Below are positions 16,014 through 23,578 of a DNA stretch of 31,375 nucleotides, in pieces. The stretch covers positions 1 to 31,375 of the forward strand of contig DAVZ01000062.1 of NCBI GenBank assembly GCA_002505765.1. Reading direction: 5' to 3'. Position numbers and translations under genes: made by a program. Below the pieces are notes generated by a model, which was not told the DNA's origin, did no database searches, and saw nothing but the letters and a program-made list of their open reading frames with translations. This DNA comes from Methanobacterium sp. UBA176 (GTDB taxonomy: Archaea > Methanobacteriota > Methanobacteria > Methanobacteriales > Methanobacteriaceae). The number at the start of each line of letters is the position of its first letter. Position 1 is the first letter of the stretch.

Positions 16014-17326
16014 GAGATAAAACATTTTTAAAAGATATTAATGTTTTACCGCCTGCATCTATTTTAATTTATGATTTTCAGGATCTATCTATAGAAGAAT
16101 ACTGGGATTATAATTTTAAACCTGATTACGCTAAATCAGAAGATGAATTTGTTGATGAGCTGGTTAAAAAGTTTAAATACTCAGTAAGGCGTAGAATGGA
16201 AGAGCCTAATTATAAATATGGAGTGTCATTAAGTGGAGGTTTAGATTCAAGAGTCATTGTGGCGGCAATGGAAAAAGACAAAAGAAGAAACGTACTATCT
16301 TTTAGCTTCGGCCCATTAGACTGTGATGAAGTAAAGATAGCAAAGAAAGTTTCAGATAAAGCTAATACAAAATTTAAAGCAATAGAAATAAGTCCAGAGA
16401 CTATTATAAATAATGCTGATAAGGAAGCATTTTACACCGATGGATTAGACTATATTGGCGTTAGTTACCTTCCACCAGTATTAAGAACAATAAAAGATGA
16501 AGTTGATGTTGTTTTTGATGGTTTTGCATTCGATATGATTTTAGGAGGGTCCTTTTTAGATAAACAAATATTAAATGCAGATAAGGATGGAATTTTTGAT
16601 TTAATATACTCTAAATTAACTTTTTTTTCTAAAGAAGAGTTAAATAAGCTTTTTAGGAATGAATATTACGAAATAATAAAATATTTACCTATAGAATCGT
16701 TTAAAAAGGAATTTTACAGTATTAATGAGGATTTATTCCCTAACTTTTCAGATAAATTTGTTCTAAGAAACCACGTAAGAAGACGTACACTGGGAGGGCA
16801 TGTGTTAATGCGTGTAATAACAGAAAATACTGTCCCTACCCTTGATAATGACCTTATAGATTTAATAAATACAATACCTCCAGAATTACGTTACTCTCAT
16901 ACAATTTATCGAAAATTTCTCAGCAAAATTTCCCCTGAACTGGCAATAATACCCTATGATAAAACAATGGTGTCAGCAAATGCCCCTCCAACACTCTGGA
17001 AGATTGGAAAATATTTTCAATTAGCTAAAAATCATGGAAAAGAAGCTATTTCTAAATTATCAAGAGGTAAAATAGTCATACCAAAAAAAAGTAGTTATGT
17101 TGATTTTAATGAGTGGTTCAAAACCAATGAAAACTGGAAAAAATATTTTAGAGATTTATTATTAACTGAAGAATCAGTTTCAAAAATATATTTAGACCAA
17201 AATTATGTTAAAAAATTGATAGAAGATAATGAAAAAGGAAAATCAGATAATGCACTGAAAATAATGTTTATTGCATCTTTTGAATTATTTTTAAGAGATA
17301 TTTACATCCCTATTTCAATCATGTAA
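15989..17326 (+). CDS. AsnB-like C-terminal (synthetase) half, separated by the frameshift
   Basis: The frame is open from about 15989; the codons before 16010 are out-of-frame readings of the first half, so genuine homology begins at LGDKTFLKD. GVSLSGGLDSRVIVAAM carries the ATP-pyrophosphatase loop. The second motif is divergent (VFDGFAFDMILGG instead of the usual SGEGADELFGG), keeping one Asp but losing the Glu. No SD precedes TTG 15989, so separate translation is doubtful. The stop lies 3 nt from the stop of the convergent glycosyltransferase. Confidence 0.6.
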   Translation: MVRIREILGDKTFLKDINVLPPASILIYDFQDLSIEEYWDYNFKPDYAKSEDEFVDELVKKFKYSVRRRMEEPNYKYGVSLSGGLDSRVIVAAMEKDKRRNVLSFSFGPLDCDEVKIAKKVSDKANTKFKAIEISPETIINNADKEAFYTDGLDYIGVSYLPPVLRTIKDEVDVVFDGFAFDMILGGSFLDKQILNADKDGIFDLIYSKLTFFSKEELNKLFRNEYYEIIKYLPIESFKKEFYSINEDLFPNFSDKFVLRNHVRRRTLGGHVLMRVITENTVPTLDNDLIDLINTIPPELRYSHTIYRKFLSKISPELAIIPYDKTMVSANAPPTLWKIGKYFQLAKNHGKEAISKLSRGKIVIPKKSSYVDFNEWFKTNENWKKYFRDLLLTEESVSKIYLDQNYVKKLIEDNEKGKSDNALKIMFIASFELFLRDIYIPISIM

Positions 17327-17329
17327 AAT

Positions 17330-18331
17330 TTACGATTGTATGATTCTTGGTATTAAATCCTTTAAAACTCCTTCTCTTCTTGATACAGGGAATTCCTTTA
17401 TAATTCGCTCTCTAGCATCTTTACCATTATCAGATAACAAAGCTTTCTCAATTGCATCTGCTGTAGCTTCTGGATTATTATAAGGCACATAAAAACCAGT
17501 ATCTCCAATTGCATTAGGGATTCCACTGTACTCTGTACCTACAGGCACACATTCACAAAGCATTGCTTCGCATAAAGCATTTGGCAAGCCCTCATATCTG
17601 GAAAGCTGACAATAAACTTTAGATTTTTGATACCATTTCAATAACTCATTTTGAGGCAAATAATTAATGAATTTAATATTTGGAGGAGCTATAGCTTTTA
17701 AAGAACCTGTAGAACCGCCAATATCAGGCCCAATTATCATAAAATTAACATCAGGCAGAATAGAGGCAGTTTTAATAAAAGTATCCAGACCTTTTCTTTT
17801 AATTACAATATTATTGATATATGAAACAGTAATTACCAGATTTTCTTTCTTACCTTCTGGTTTAAAAAATTCATAATCATAACCGGTTGGTAAAGTTAAG
17901 ATATTATCTCCTCTAACCTCATAATTCTTAATTGCATCTTTTTTTAATGATTCATCCACAGTGAGCATAATATCCGCATTATCAATAACATATTTAACAG
18001 TATTAAACATTTTAGGATTAATAACAGCACCATATCCGATTTCAGGTACATCAGCTACCTCATAACCCCCAACAACTACAATAGATTTTTTTCCAAATAT
18101 CTTTGATAATCTAACTGCCCAGTATGCATGAACGTCTGCAAACCATGAAAATGTTAAATCCGACCATATAACTCCTGTAATTAGACCCAATACAGTTTTA
18201 AAGGTGTTTTTTTGGTCTTTCCTGTTTAAAACAAAATCTACTACTCTAACATCGAAATGTTTTTTAAGTAGCTTTAAATCATTTTGAATAAATGAAGATT
18301 TTGAAGGTCGGATAAACATGACTTTTGTCAA
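17330..18331 (-). CDS. GT4-family glycosyltransferase
   Basis: 333 aa from TTG 18331, which overlaps the stop of the upstream epimerase gene as TTGA. GAGGGG upstream serves as SD. GT-B fold: the N-terminal domain starts MTKVMFIRPSKSS, and the C-terminal donor domain has VSYINNIVIKRKGLDTFI and RYEGLPNALCEAM, with the conserved Glu of retaining GT4 enzymes. It is rather short, without an extended N-terminal half. As the last gene after the WbpA-B/D-E-I pathway, it is the prime candidate to transfer the di-N-acetylated mannuronate. That assignment rests on position only. Confidence 0.83.
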   Translation of the reverse strand: MTKVMFIRPSKSSFIQNDLKLLKKHFDVRVVDFVLNRKDQKNTFKTVLGLITGVIWSDLTFSWFADVHAYWAVRLSKIFGKKSIVVVGGYEVADVPEIGYGAVINPKMFNTVKYVIDNADIMLTVDESLKKDAIKNYEVRGDNILTLPTGYDYEFFKPEGKKENLVITVSYINNIVIKRKGLDTFIKTASILPDVNFMIIGPDIGGSTGSLKAIAPPNIKFINYLPQNELLKWYQKSKVYCQLSRYEGLPNALCEAMLCECVPVGTEYSGIPNAIGDTGFYVPYNNPEATADAIEKALLSDNGKDARERIIKEFPVSRREGVLKDLIPRIIQS

Positions 18332-19428
18332 TAAATCCCCTCATTTATAATATCGGATATCTTATAAGCAGCTTTCCCATCACCGAAAACATTTCTATAT
18401 TCTCCAACAGGCTCGAAATTTACAATTGTTTTACTGATTATGTCTTTTTCTATGAATTTTTTGTGTTTATATCCTTCAAACAAGGTGTTCCAGCCCGCTT
18501 CAACTGTCTCCGGCCACCCAGTAGAAGTATCCAGAGTTATACATGGCACCTGTGCAAAATAGGCCTCTCTCTGTAAACCCCCAGAATCAGTTACTATTTT
18601 CCTGGCGTTTCTGGTTAAAAAATTCATATCCAGATAACCAACAGGCTTAATAAGTTTTATATTAGAATTTCTATCCAAATCATCATAAAGACTATATTTT
18701 TTTAAAAATTTATTAGTACGAGGATGAACAGGGAATATTAGGGTTTCTTCAGATGAAATCTCTAAAAAAGCATCCGTTATCGCCTTTAAATTTTCTTTTT
18801 CATCTGTGTTTCTGGCGCGATGAACTGTGGCTAAAATATAACTCTTTTCTTTTAAACCAAGTCTTTCCAAAATATTTGAATGTTTGTCAGCTTCTTTAGA
18901 AAAATACATGAATAAATCAAGCATCACATCACCTGTTAGGTGAACTCCTTCTTTAAGCCCTTCATTTTTAAGATTTTCCATGGATCTTTTGGTTGGGGCA
19001 AATAAAAGGGTTGAAAGATGATCAGTAACAATTCTATTCATCTCTTCAGGAACTGACTTATCAAACATCCGGGGGCCAGCTTCAACATGCGCTATTGGTA
19101 TTTCAAGCTTTGCAGCAGTAAGTGTAGCTGCCATAGTGGAATTGGTATCACCGTAAAGTAGAATCATGTCAGGTGTGAGTGAATTAAAACATTTTTCCAG
19201 TTTTATCATCATTTCAGCGGTTTGCTGCGCATGTGAACCGGATCCTACCTTCAAATTAAAATCTGGCTCTGGTATTCCCATTTCCTTAAAAAAGACATCC
19301 GACATTTCAATGTCATAGTGCTGACCTGTATGAATGATTATTTCCTGATTGTTCTTTCTCAGTTCCTTTGATAATAATGCAGCTTTAATGAATTGAGGTC
19401 TGGCACCCAATACTGTAACAATTTTCAT
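18328..19428 (-). CDS. wecB: Non-hydrolysing UDP-sugar 2-epimerase (WecB/WbpI family)
   Basis: 366 aa, soluble, GT-B-like epimerase fold. Motifs: VTVLGARPQFIKAA (4-17), HTGQHYD (33-39), LYGDTNST with Asp94, and HVEAGPRMFDKSVPEEMNR carrying Glu116 and the second conserved Glu (about 128-129), then DSGGLQREA near the C-terminus. These are the catalytic acids of WecB. Family members epimerise UDP-GlcNAc to UDP-ManNAc; WbpI/WlbD members act on UDP-GlcNAc3NAcA. The operon order dehydrogenase, oxidoreductase/acetyltransferase, aminotransferase, epimerase favours the WbpI role, giving UDP-ManNAc3NAcA. The usual EAGLRS is EAGPRM here, a small active-site difference. The start is 8 nt after the preceding stop. 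Confidence 0.9.
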   Translation of the reverse strand: MKIVTVLGARPQFIKAALLSKELRKNNQEIIIHTGQHYDIEMSDVFFKEMGIPEPDFNLKVGSGSHAQQTAEMMIKLEKCFNSLTPDMILLYGDTNSTMAATLTAAKLEIPIAHVEAGPRMFDKSVPEEMNRIVTDHLSTLLFAPTKRSMENLKNEGLKEGVHLTGDVMLDLFMYFSKEADKHSNILERLGLKEKSYILATVHRARNTDEKENLKAITDAFLEISSEETLIFPVHPRTNKFLKKYSLYDDLDRNSNIKLIKPVGYLDMNFLTRNARKIVTDSGGLQREAYFAQVPCITLDTSTGWPETVEAGWNTLFEGYKHKKFIEKDIISKTIVNFEPVGEYRNVFGDGKAAYKISDIINEGIY

Positions 19429-19436
19429 ATTTTAAC

Positions 19437-20549
19437 CTAGTTACCTTTAAAAAACTCTAAAATAGCATTTATAACGTATTCAATTTCATCCTGTTCAATT
19501 TCAGGAAATATTGGTAGTGATAAAACCTCTTTACATGCTAATTCAGCACTTACAAAATCTCCTTCTTTATAATTTAAGGCAGAAAAACAGGGCTGCAGAT
19601 GGAGAGGTAAAGGATAATATACAGCAGACCCTATACCTTTACTCTGTAAGAAATCTTTTAGATTGTCTCTTAAACCCTTTTTAACCCTGATAGTATACTG
19701 ATTGAATCCATGTTTTTCATTACCGGATGTCTGAGGTAGTTCCAATCCTTCAATATCCTTTAATGCTTTATTGTAAATACTGGCATTTTCTATTCTGTTT
19801 TGAACCCATCCATCAAGATAATTCAGTTTAACATTTAAAACAGCAGCTTGAATAGCATCTAATCTACTGTTGTAACCAATGATATGATGATAATATTTGG
19901 GTTTGGCCCCATGAACTCTAAGCGTTCTTATTTTTTCTGCAAGTTCATCGTCGTTAGTGGTTATTAATCCTCCATCTCCAAAACCACCAAGATTTTTTGA
20001 TGGGAAGAAACTAAAACAGGTAGTTCCTGTAGATCCAATCTTTTTTCCATTATATTCTGCCCCTAATGTTTGGGCTGCATCTTCTATTACAGAAATTTCA
20101 TTTTCATCAGCTATTTTTGTTATTTCATCCATTTCTGCAGGTTTTCCAAACAAGTGCACAGGAATAACTGCATCTATATACTTATTTTCTTCAATATTTT
20201 CTCTTATTTTCTCAGGATTTATGTTGAATGTTTCTTGTTCAATATCGGTAAATCTGGGATTTGCCCTGGCATTATAAACTGCCCCAGCAGTTGCAAAAAA
20301 TGTAAAAGTTGATGTTAAAACTTCGCCAGTAATTTCATTAGCTCTAACAGCTAAAAGTAGTGCATCAGTACCGCTTGCTACACCTATAGCATGTTTACAA
20401 CCACAATATTTAGCCATATTTTCTTCAAAATTCTCTACAGCATCTCCCATAATAAATCTCTGTGAATTTAGCACTGCTCTAATTGAATCATCTATTTCTT
20501 CCTTAATAGGATTGTACTGTCTTTTAAGATCAAAAAATGGAACATTCAT
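19437..20549 (-). CDS. WbpE/WlbC-type UDP-3-keto-uronate aminotransferase (DegT family)
   Basis: 370 aa PLP enzyme. VPFFDLKRQY at the N-terminus, VASGTDALLLAV, STFTFFATAGAV, VIEDAAQTLGAEY and the PLP-binding Lys185 in FFPSKNLGGFGDGG are all visible. The N-terminal FFDLK and the SKNLGG...GDGG lysine context are characteristic of the WbpE/DegT group. The expected reaction is glutamate-dependent amination at C3 of UDP-3-keto-GlcNAcA made by the neighbouring oxidoreductase. ATG 20549 overlaps the preceding stop as ATGA, indicating translational coupling. The stretch between residues 68 and 78 is a few residues shorter than usual. It is distinct from the other DegT protein at 5483, which serves a different pathway. 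Confidence 0.89.
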   Translation of the reverse strand: MNVPFFDLKRQYNPIKEEIDDSIRAVLNSQRFIMGDAVENFEENMAKYCGCKHAIGVASGTDALLLAVRANEITGEVLTSTFTFFATAGAVYNARANPRFTDIEQETFNINPEKIRENIEENKYIDAVIPVHLFGKPAEMDEITKIADENEISVIEDAAQTLGAEYNGKKIGSTGTTCFSFFPSKNLGGFGDGGLITTNDDELAEKIRTLRVHGAKPKYYHHIIGYNSRLDAIQAAVLNVKLNYLDGWVQNRIENASIYNKALKDIEGLELPQTSGNEKHGFNQYTIRVKKGLRDNLKDFLQSKGIGSAVYYPLPLHLQPCFSALNYKEGDFVSAELACKEVLSLPIFPEIEQDEIEYVINAILEFFKGN

Positions 20550-22096
20550 TTAATTTTCCTCACTTGGTCTCCTGTTTTTTCATATTCCCTTTTACAGATA
20601 CATGTGGCCCGATTATCAGTGAAATTCAATTTTTGTCCGCATTTACATATCCATCCTTCAATTTTTGCTGGATTTCCATAAGTAAGGGAGTAATCAGGAA
20701 CTTCTTTGGTTACAACAGCTCCTGCTCCAACAAAAGCATATTTACCAACGTTATTTCCACAAATTATTGTTGAATTAGCACCAATAGATGCACCCTTTCC
20801 TATAATAGTTTCTTTGAATTCATTTTTCCTTGATATAAAGCTTCTTGGATTTATAACATTTGTAAAGACCATTGAAGGTCCAAGAAAAGCATCATCCTCT
20901 ACTTTTATTCCAGTATAAACCGAAACATTATTCTGAATTTTAACGTTATTTCCAATTACTACATCAGGCGAAATAAGAGCATTCTGCCCAATATTACAGT
21001 TGTTTCCTATTTTTGCACCTGCCATTACATGTGAAAAGTGCCATATTTTAGTATTTTTACCTATAATGCATGGTTGATCTACAAATGAGCTTGGATGGAC
21101 ATAATAACGTTCTTTCTTCATTAAAACCTTTTCACCATTTTTTTCCAGTGATTCTTGACTGGCCTGAAGAATTTCAAGCACTCTAAGACCTTCAATACCG
21201 TTGGTTTTTGGCTCTTTTCTTGATTCAATACATTTTATAAAGTGTCTGCATTCTTCCTTTAGTGGTTCTTTCATTTCAATTTCTACGCTAATAGCATCCT
21301 TCATTTGAGGTACCGGAACCCTGTTTACCCATTCAATTTCATGGGGATATAAAAAAAGTTTTTCATCTGAAACATCATTAAATACAACCATCTTTTTACT
21401 GCCAACGACTACTAACTTCTGTTCTTTGTAGGGATGAAGCCAGCTTACAAATATATGAGCTTTTACACCACTTGGGAAGTCCATAGTAGTTAACGTCACA
21501 TCTGCCACGTTATCACTTAAATAAGTACCAGCATGGGATGTTAAACCTATGGGCATTTCATTTAAAAGCATTAAAATGACAGATATATCATGAGGTGCAA
21601 AACTCCACAATATGTTTTCTTCAGTTCTGAATTTACCCAAATTCAAACGATTTGAATATATATATTGTATTTTACCTAAATTTCCTTTTTTCACCATTTC
21701 ATGAAGTTTAAGGATAGCTGGATGATACTGTAGAATATGTCCAACCATTAAAATATTACCATTATTTTTTGCAATTTCAACCAGTTTTTTTCCATCTGCT
21801 ACATTTAAAGAAAGTGGTTTTTCAACAAAAACATCTTTTCCATTGTTTAAAGCTTCTTTTACCATGTTGTAATGTAAAACAGCAGGGGTGGCAATAACTA
21901 CACCTTTTATTTCTGGATCATTTAGAACTTCTTTAAATGAAGTAGTTGTATGGATTTCAGGATATTTATCCTTAAAATCATGAAGCACGTCCTCATTCAA
22001 ATCACCAACAGTTTTGAGAGATCCTAACTCCGAAAAATTCCTTACTAAATTTTTTCCCCAGTATCCACTTCCAATAACTGCAATATTTTTTTCCAT
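20546..22096 (-). CDS. Fusion: WbpB/WlbA-type oxidoreductase + WbpD/WlbB-type acetyltransferase + CxC zinc ribbon
   Basis: 516 aa. Residues 1-325 are a Gfo/Idh/MocA oxidoreductase with GSGYWGKN (9-16), EKPLS with Lys93, and PHD at 168-170; in WbpB/WlbA this oxidises C3 of UDP-GlcNAcA. Residues 331-480 are a left-handed beta-helix acetyltransferase (IWHFSHVMAGAKIG, IGANSTIICG, GNPAKIEGW) of the WbpD/WlbB type, which acetylates the 3-amino group. A tail of about 35 residues carries two CxC pairs (Cys484/486 and Cys499/501), probably binding a metal. Steps 2 and 4 of one pathway are thus fused, with the step-3 aminotransferase encoded next and coupled by ATGA. Bacterial counterparts are usually separate proteins. 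Confidence 0.9.
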   Translation of the reverse strand: MEKNIAVIGSGYWGKNLVRNFSELGSLKTVGDLNEDVLHDFKDKYPEIHTTTSFKEVLNDPEIKGVVIATPAVLHYNMVKEALNNGKDVFVEKPLSLNVADGKKLVEIAKNNGNILMVGHILQYHPAILKLHEMVKKGNLGKIQYIYSNRLNLGKFRTEENILWSFAPHDISVILMLLNEMPIGLTSHAGTYLSDNVADVTLTTMDFPSGVKAHIFVSWLHPYKEQKLVVVGSKKMVVFNDVSDEKLFLYPHEIEWVNRVPVPQMKDAISVEIEMKEPLKEECRHFIKCIESRKEPKTNGIEGLRVLEILQASQESLEKNGEKVLMKKERYYVHPSSFVDQPCIIGKNTKIWHFSHVMAGAKIGNNCNIGQNALISPDVVIGNNVKIQNNVSVYTGIKVEDDAFLGPSMVFTNVINPRSFISRKNEFKETIIGKGASIGANSTIICGNNVGKYAFVGAGAVVTKEVPDYSLTYGNPAKIEGWICKCGQKLNFTDNRATCICKREYEKTGDQVRKIK

Positions 22097-22107
22097 CTAA
22101 ACCATCT

Positions 22108-23427
22108 TTAGAGTTTAATATAATTTAAATAGTCAACAAAATCACTATCATTTATTGTATTCCTTGTATCTATAATGACCTTATCCTGATTATTTAATAC
22201 GTTTAATAACTCCTTATTGTTTTTAAATTCATCATGATCAGTTAATATTATAATGCAATCTGCCCATATTAGATTTTCTTTTAAATCAGTTCCAGAATGA
22301 TAATATCCAAATCTTGTTTTAATTGAATCGGCCATTGGGTCATAAGTTTTAAAATTTGCACCGTTTTCAACCAGTTCTTCAATAATATTTATTGCAGGTG
22401 ATTCTCTTGTGTCACTGATGTTTGCTTTGTATGCTAAACCTAATATCAGTATTTTAGAATTCCTTAAATTTTTTCCTAATCTTTTAAGTCCTCGTTTTGT
22501 TAAATTTAATGTGTGAATGGGCATGAAATCATTGATCTCGCCGGCTGTTTCTATGAATCTTGGAATGATACCAAAATGTTTGGCTTGATGGGAAAGGTAA
22601 TATGGATCCAAAGGTATGCAGTGTCCACCGACTCCTGGACCCGGATAAAAGGGTGTAAAACCATAGGGTTTGGTTTTGGCTGCATCAATTGATTCCCAGA
22701 TATCTATATCCATTTTATCGAAAATAAGTGCTAATTCATTAACAAGGGCAATGTTCACATTTCTGTAAATATTTTCAATCATTTTAACTGCTTCGGCTGT
22801 TTTACAATCCTTAACCCTAACTATTTCACCTGTTATGCCCTCAAAAAGTTTTGCACAGATTTCAGTAAATTCAGAAGTTAATCCACCAACTACATTAGGT
22901 GTATTTTCAATTTTAAATACTTTATTACCAGGATCAACCCTTTCTGGAGAGTATGCTATACCATAATCTTCTATAACTTTTAAATTACTTTTCTTTTCAA
23001 GAATTGGGCATAAAAAGTCTTCAGTAGTTCCAGGATAAGTGGTACTTTTTAAAATTACGAACATTCCTTTTTTAAGGATTTCTCCAATTTCTTCCCCTGC
23101 TAGTTTAATATAAGATAAATCTGGACTTTTATCTTCCCTTAATGGAGTCGGAACTGCAATAATTATAAAATCACAATCTTTTAAGTCGTTATAATCATTT
23201 GTTGGGTACAGTTTAGATAGATTGATTTCACCATCTTCAACATCTTCAATGTATGATTTTCCTTTTTTTAATAATTCAGTCTTATCCTCGCTCTTATTAT
23301 AACCAATAACATTAAATTTTTTAGAAAATGCAACAGCAAGGGGAAGTCCCACATATCCCATGCCTACAATACCTATAACTGCTGATCTATTATTTATTTT
23401 AGAAATTAAATTTTCTTTCCATCCCAT
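22108..23427 (-). CDS. wbpA: UDP-HexNAc 6-dehydrogenase (WbpA/WecC family)
   Basis: 439 aa, ATG 23427 with an AGGTGAT SD. GIVGMGYVGLPLA (19-31) is the NAD site, SPERVDPGN (160-168) and GPGVGGHCIPLDP with catalytic Cys270 form the UDP-sugar dehydrogenase core, and LGLAYKANISDTRESPA is the UDP-binding C-terminal motif. It oxidises C6 of a UDP-HexNAc to the uronic acid in two NAD-dependent steps. Because a WbpB/D fusion, a WbpE aminotransferase and a 2-epimerase follow in order, the substrate is more likely UDP-GlcNAc (WbpA) than UDP-ManNAc (WecC). It is the first gene of the sub-operon, 151 nt after the upstream glycosyltransferase, with its own probable promoter. Confidence 0.9.
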   Translation of the reverse strand: MGWKENLISKINNRSAVIGIVGMGYVGLPLAVAFSKKFNVIGYNKSEDKTELLKKGKSYIEDVEDGEINLSKLYPTNDYNDLKDCDFIIIAVPTPLREDKSPDLSYIKLAGEEIGEILKKGMFVILKSTTYPGTTEDFLCPILEKKSNLKVIEDYGIAYSPERVDPGNKVFKIENTPNVVGGLTSEFTEICAKLFEGITGEIVRVKDCKTAEAVKMIENIYRNVNIALVNELALIFDKMDIDIWESIDAAKTKPYGFTPFYPGPGVGGHCIPLDPYYLSHQAKHFGIIPRFIETAGEINDFMPIHTLNLTKRGLKRLGKNLRNSKILILGLAYKANISDTRESPAINIIEELVENGANFKTYDPMADSIKTRFGYYHSGTDLKENLIWADCIIILTDHDEFKNNKELLNVLNNQDKVIIDTRNTINDSDFVDYLNYIKL

Positions 23428-23430
23428 TAA

Positions 23431-23490
23431 ATCACCTGATTCTCTTTTGAACCATAATGGCGTCTACTATATTTTCTTATTCTTTTTATA
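23431..23490 (-). promoter_or_regulatory. Promoter and SD of the UDP-ManNAc3NAcA operon
   Basis: Read on the minus strand, TATAAAAAGA at 23490-23481 is a good TATA box; a transcription start near 23459 would leave a leader of about 30 nt that includes AGGTGAT (23437-23431) before ATG 23427. The 151-nt gap contains no gene. Confidence 0.45.
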
Positions 23491-23578
23491 TCCAATATCT
23501 TACAATAAACTTAAATAGTCTTTTAATATATCTTTAAGTCATATTTTTTTTAACATACAGAATAGATTAATCACGAGC

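Larger units (their letters stand above)
15462..17326 (+). pseudogene. asnB: Asparagine-synthase-like amidoligase, broken by a -1 frameshift
   Basis: Two overlapping frames together make one asparagine-synthase (AsnB) family protein of about 621 aa. The first frame ends at TAG 16011-16013; the second continues the same domain order without loss (FEKF then LGDKTFLKDINVLPP). Adding one T to the T run at 16008-16011 would restore a single frame, so a base has been lost there, either biologically or as a sequencing error. The N-terminus is MPGITG, with Pro where class-II amidotransferases need Cys2, so glutamine cannot be hydrolysed even if the frame were intact. The synthetase PP-loop SGGLDS is intact. 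Homologues in sugar loci amidate uronic acids or form other amides after adenylating a carboxylate. Confidence 0.75.

Noticed and set aside
17320..17335. Shared bidirectional terminator between the convergent AsnB-like and GT4 genes
   Set aside because: Only 3 nt separate the stop codons and there is no T tract on either strand, so no terminator can be supported.
18328..19428. Hydrolysing NeuC-type epimerase, which would fill the gap in the nonulosonate pathway
   Set aside because: The motifs (HVEAGPRMFDKSVPEEMNR, DSGGLQREA) and the WbpA-B/D-E context fit the non-hydrolysing WecB/WbpI group.
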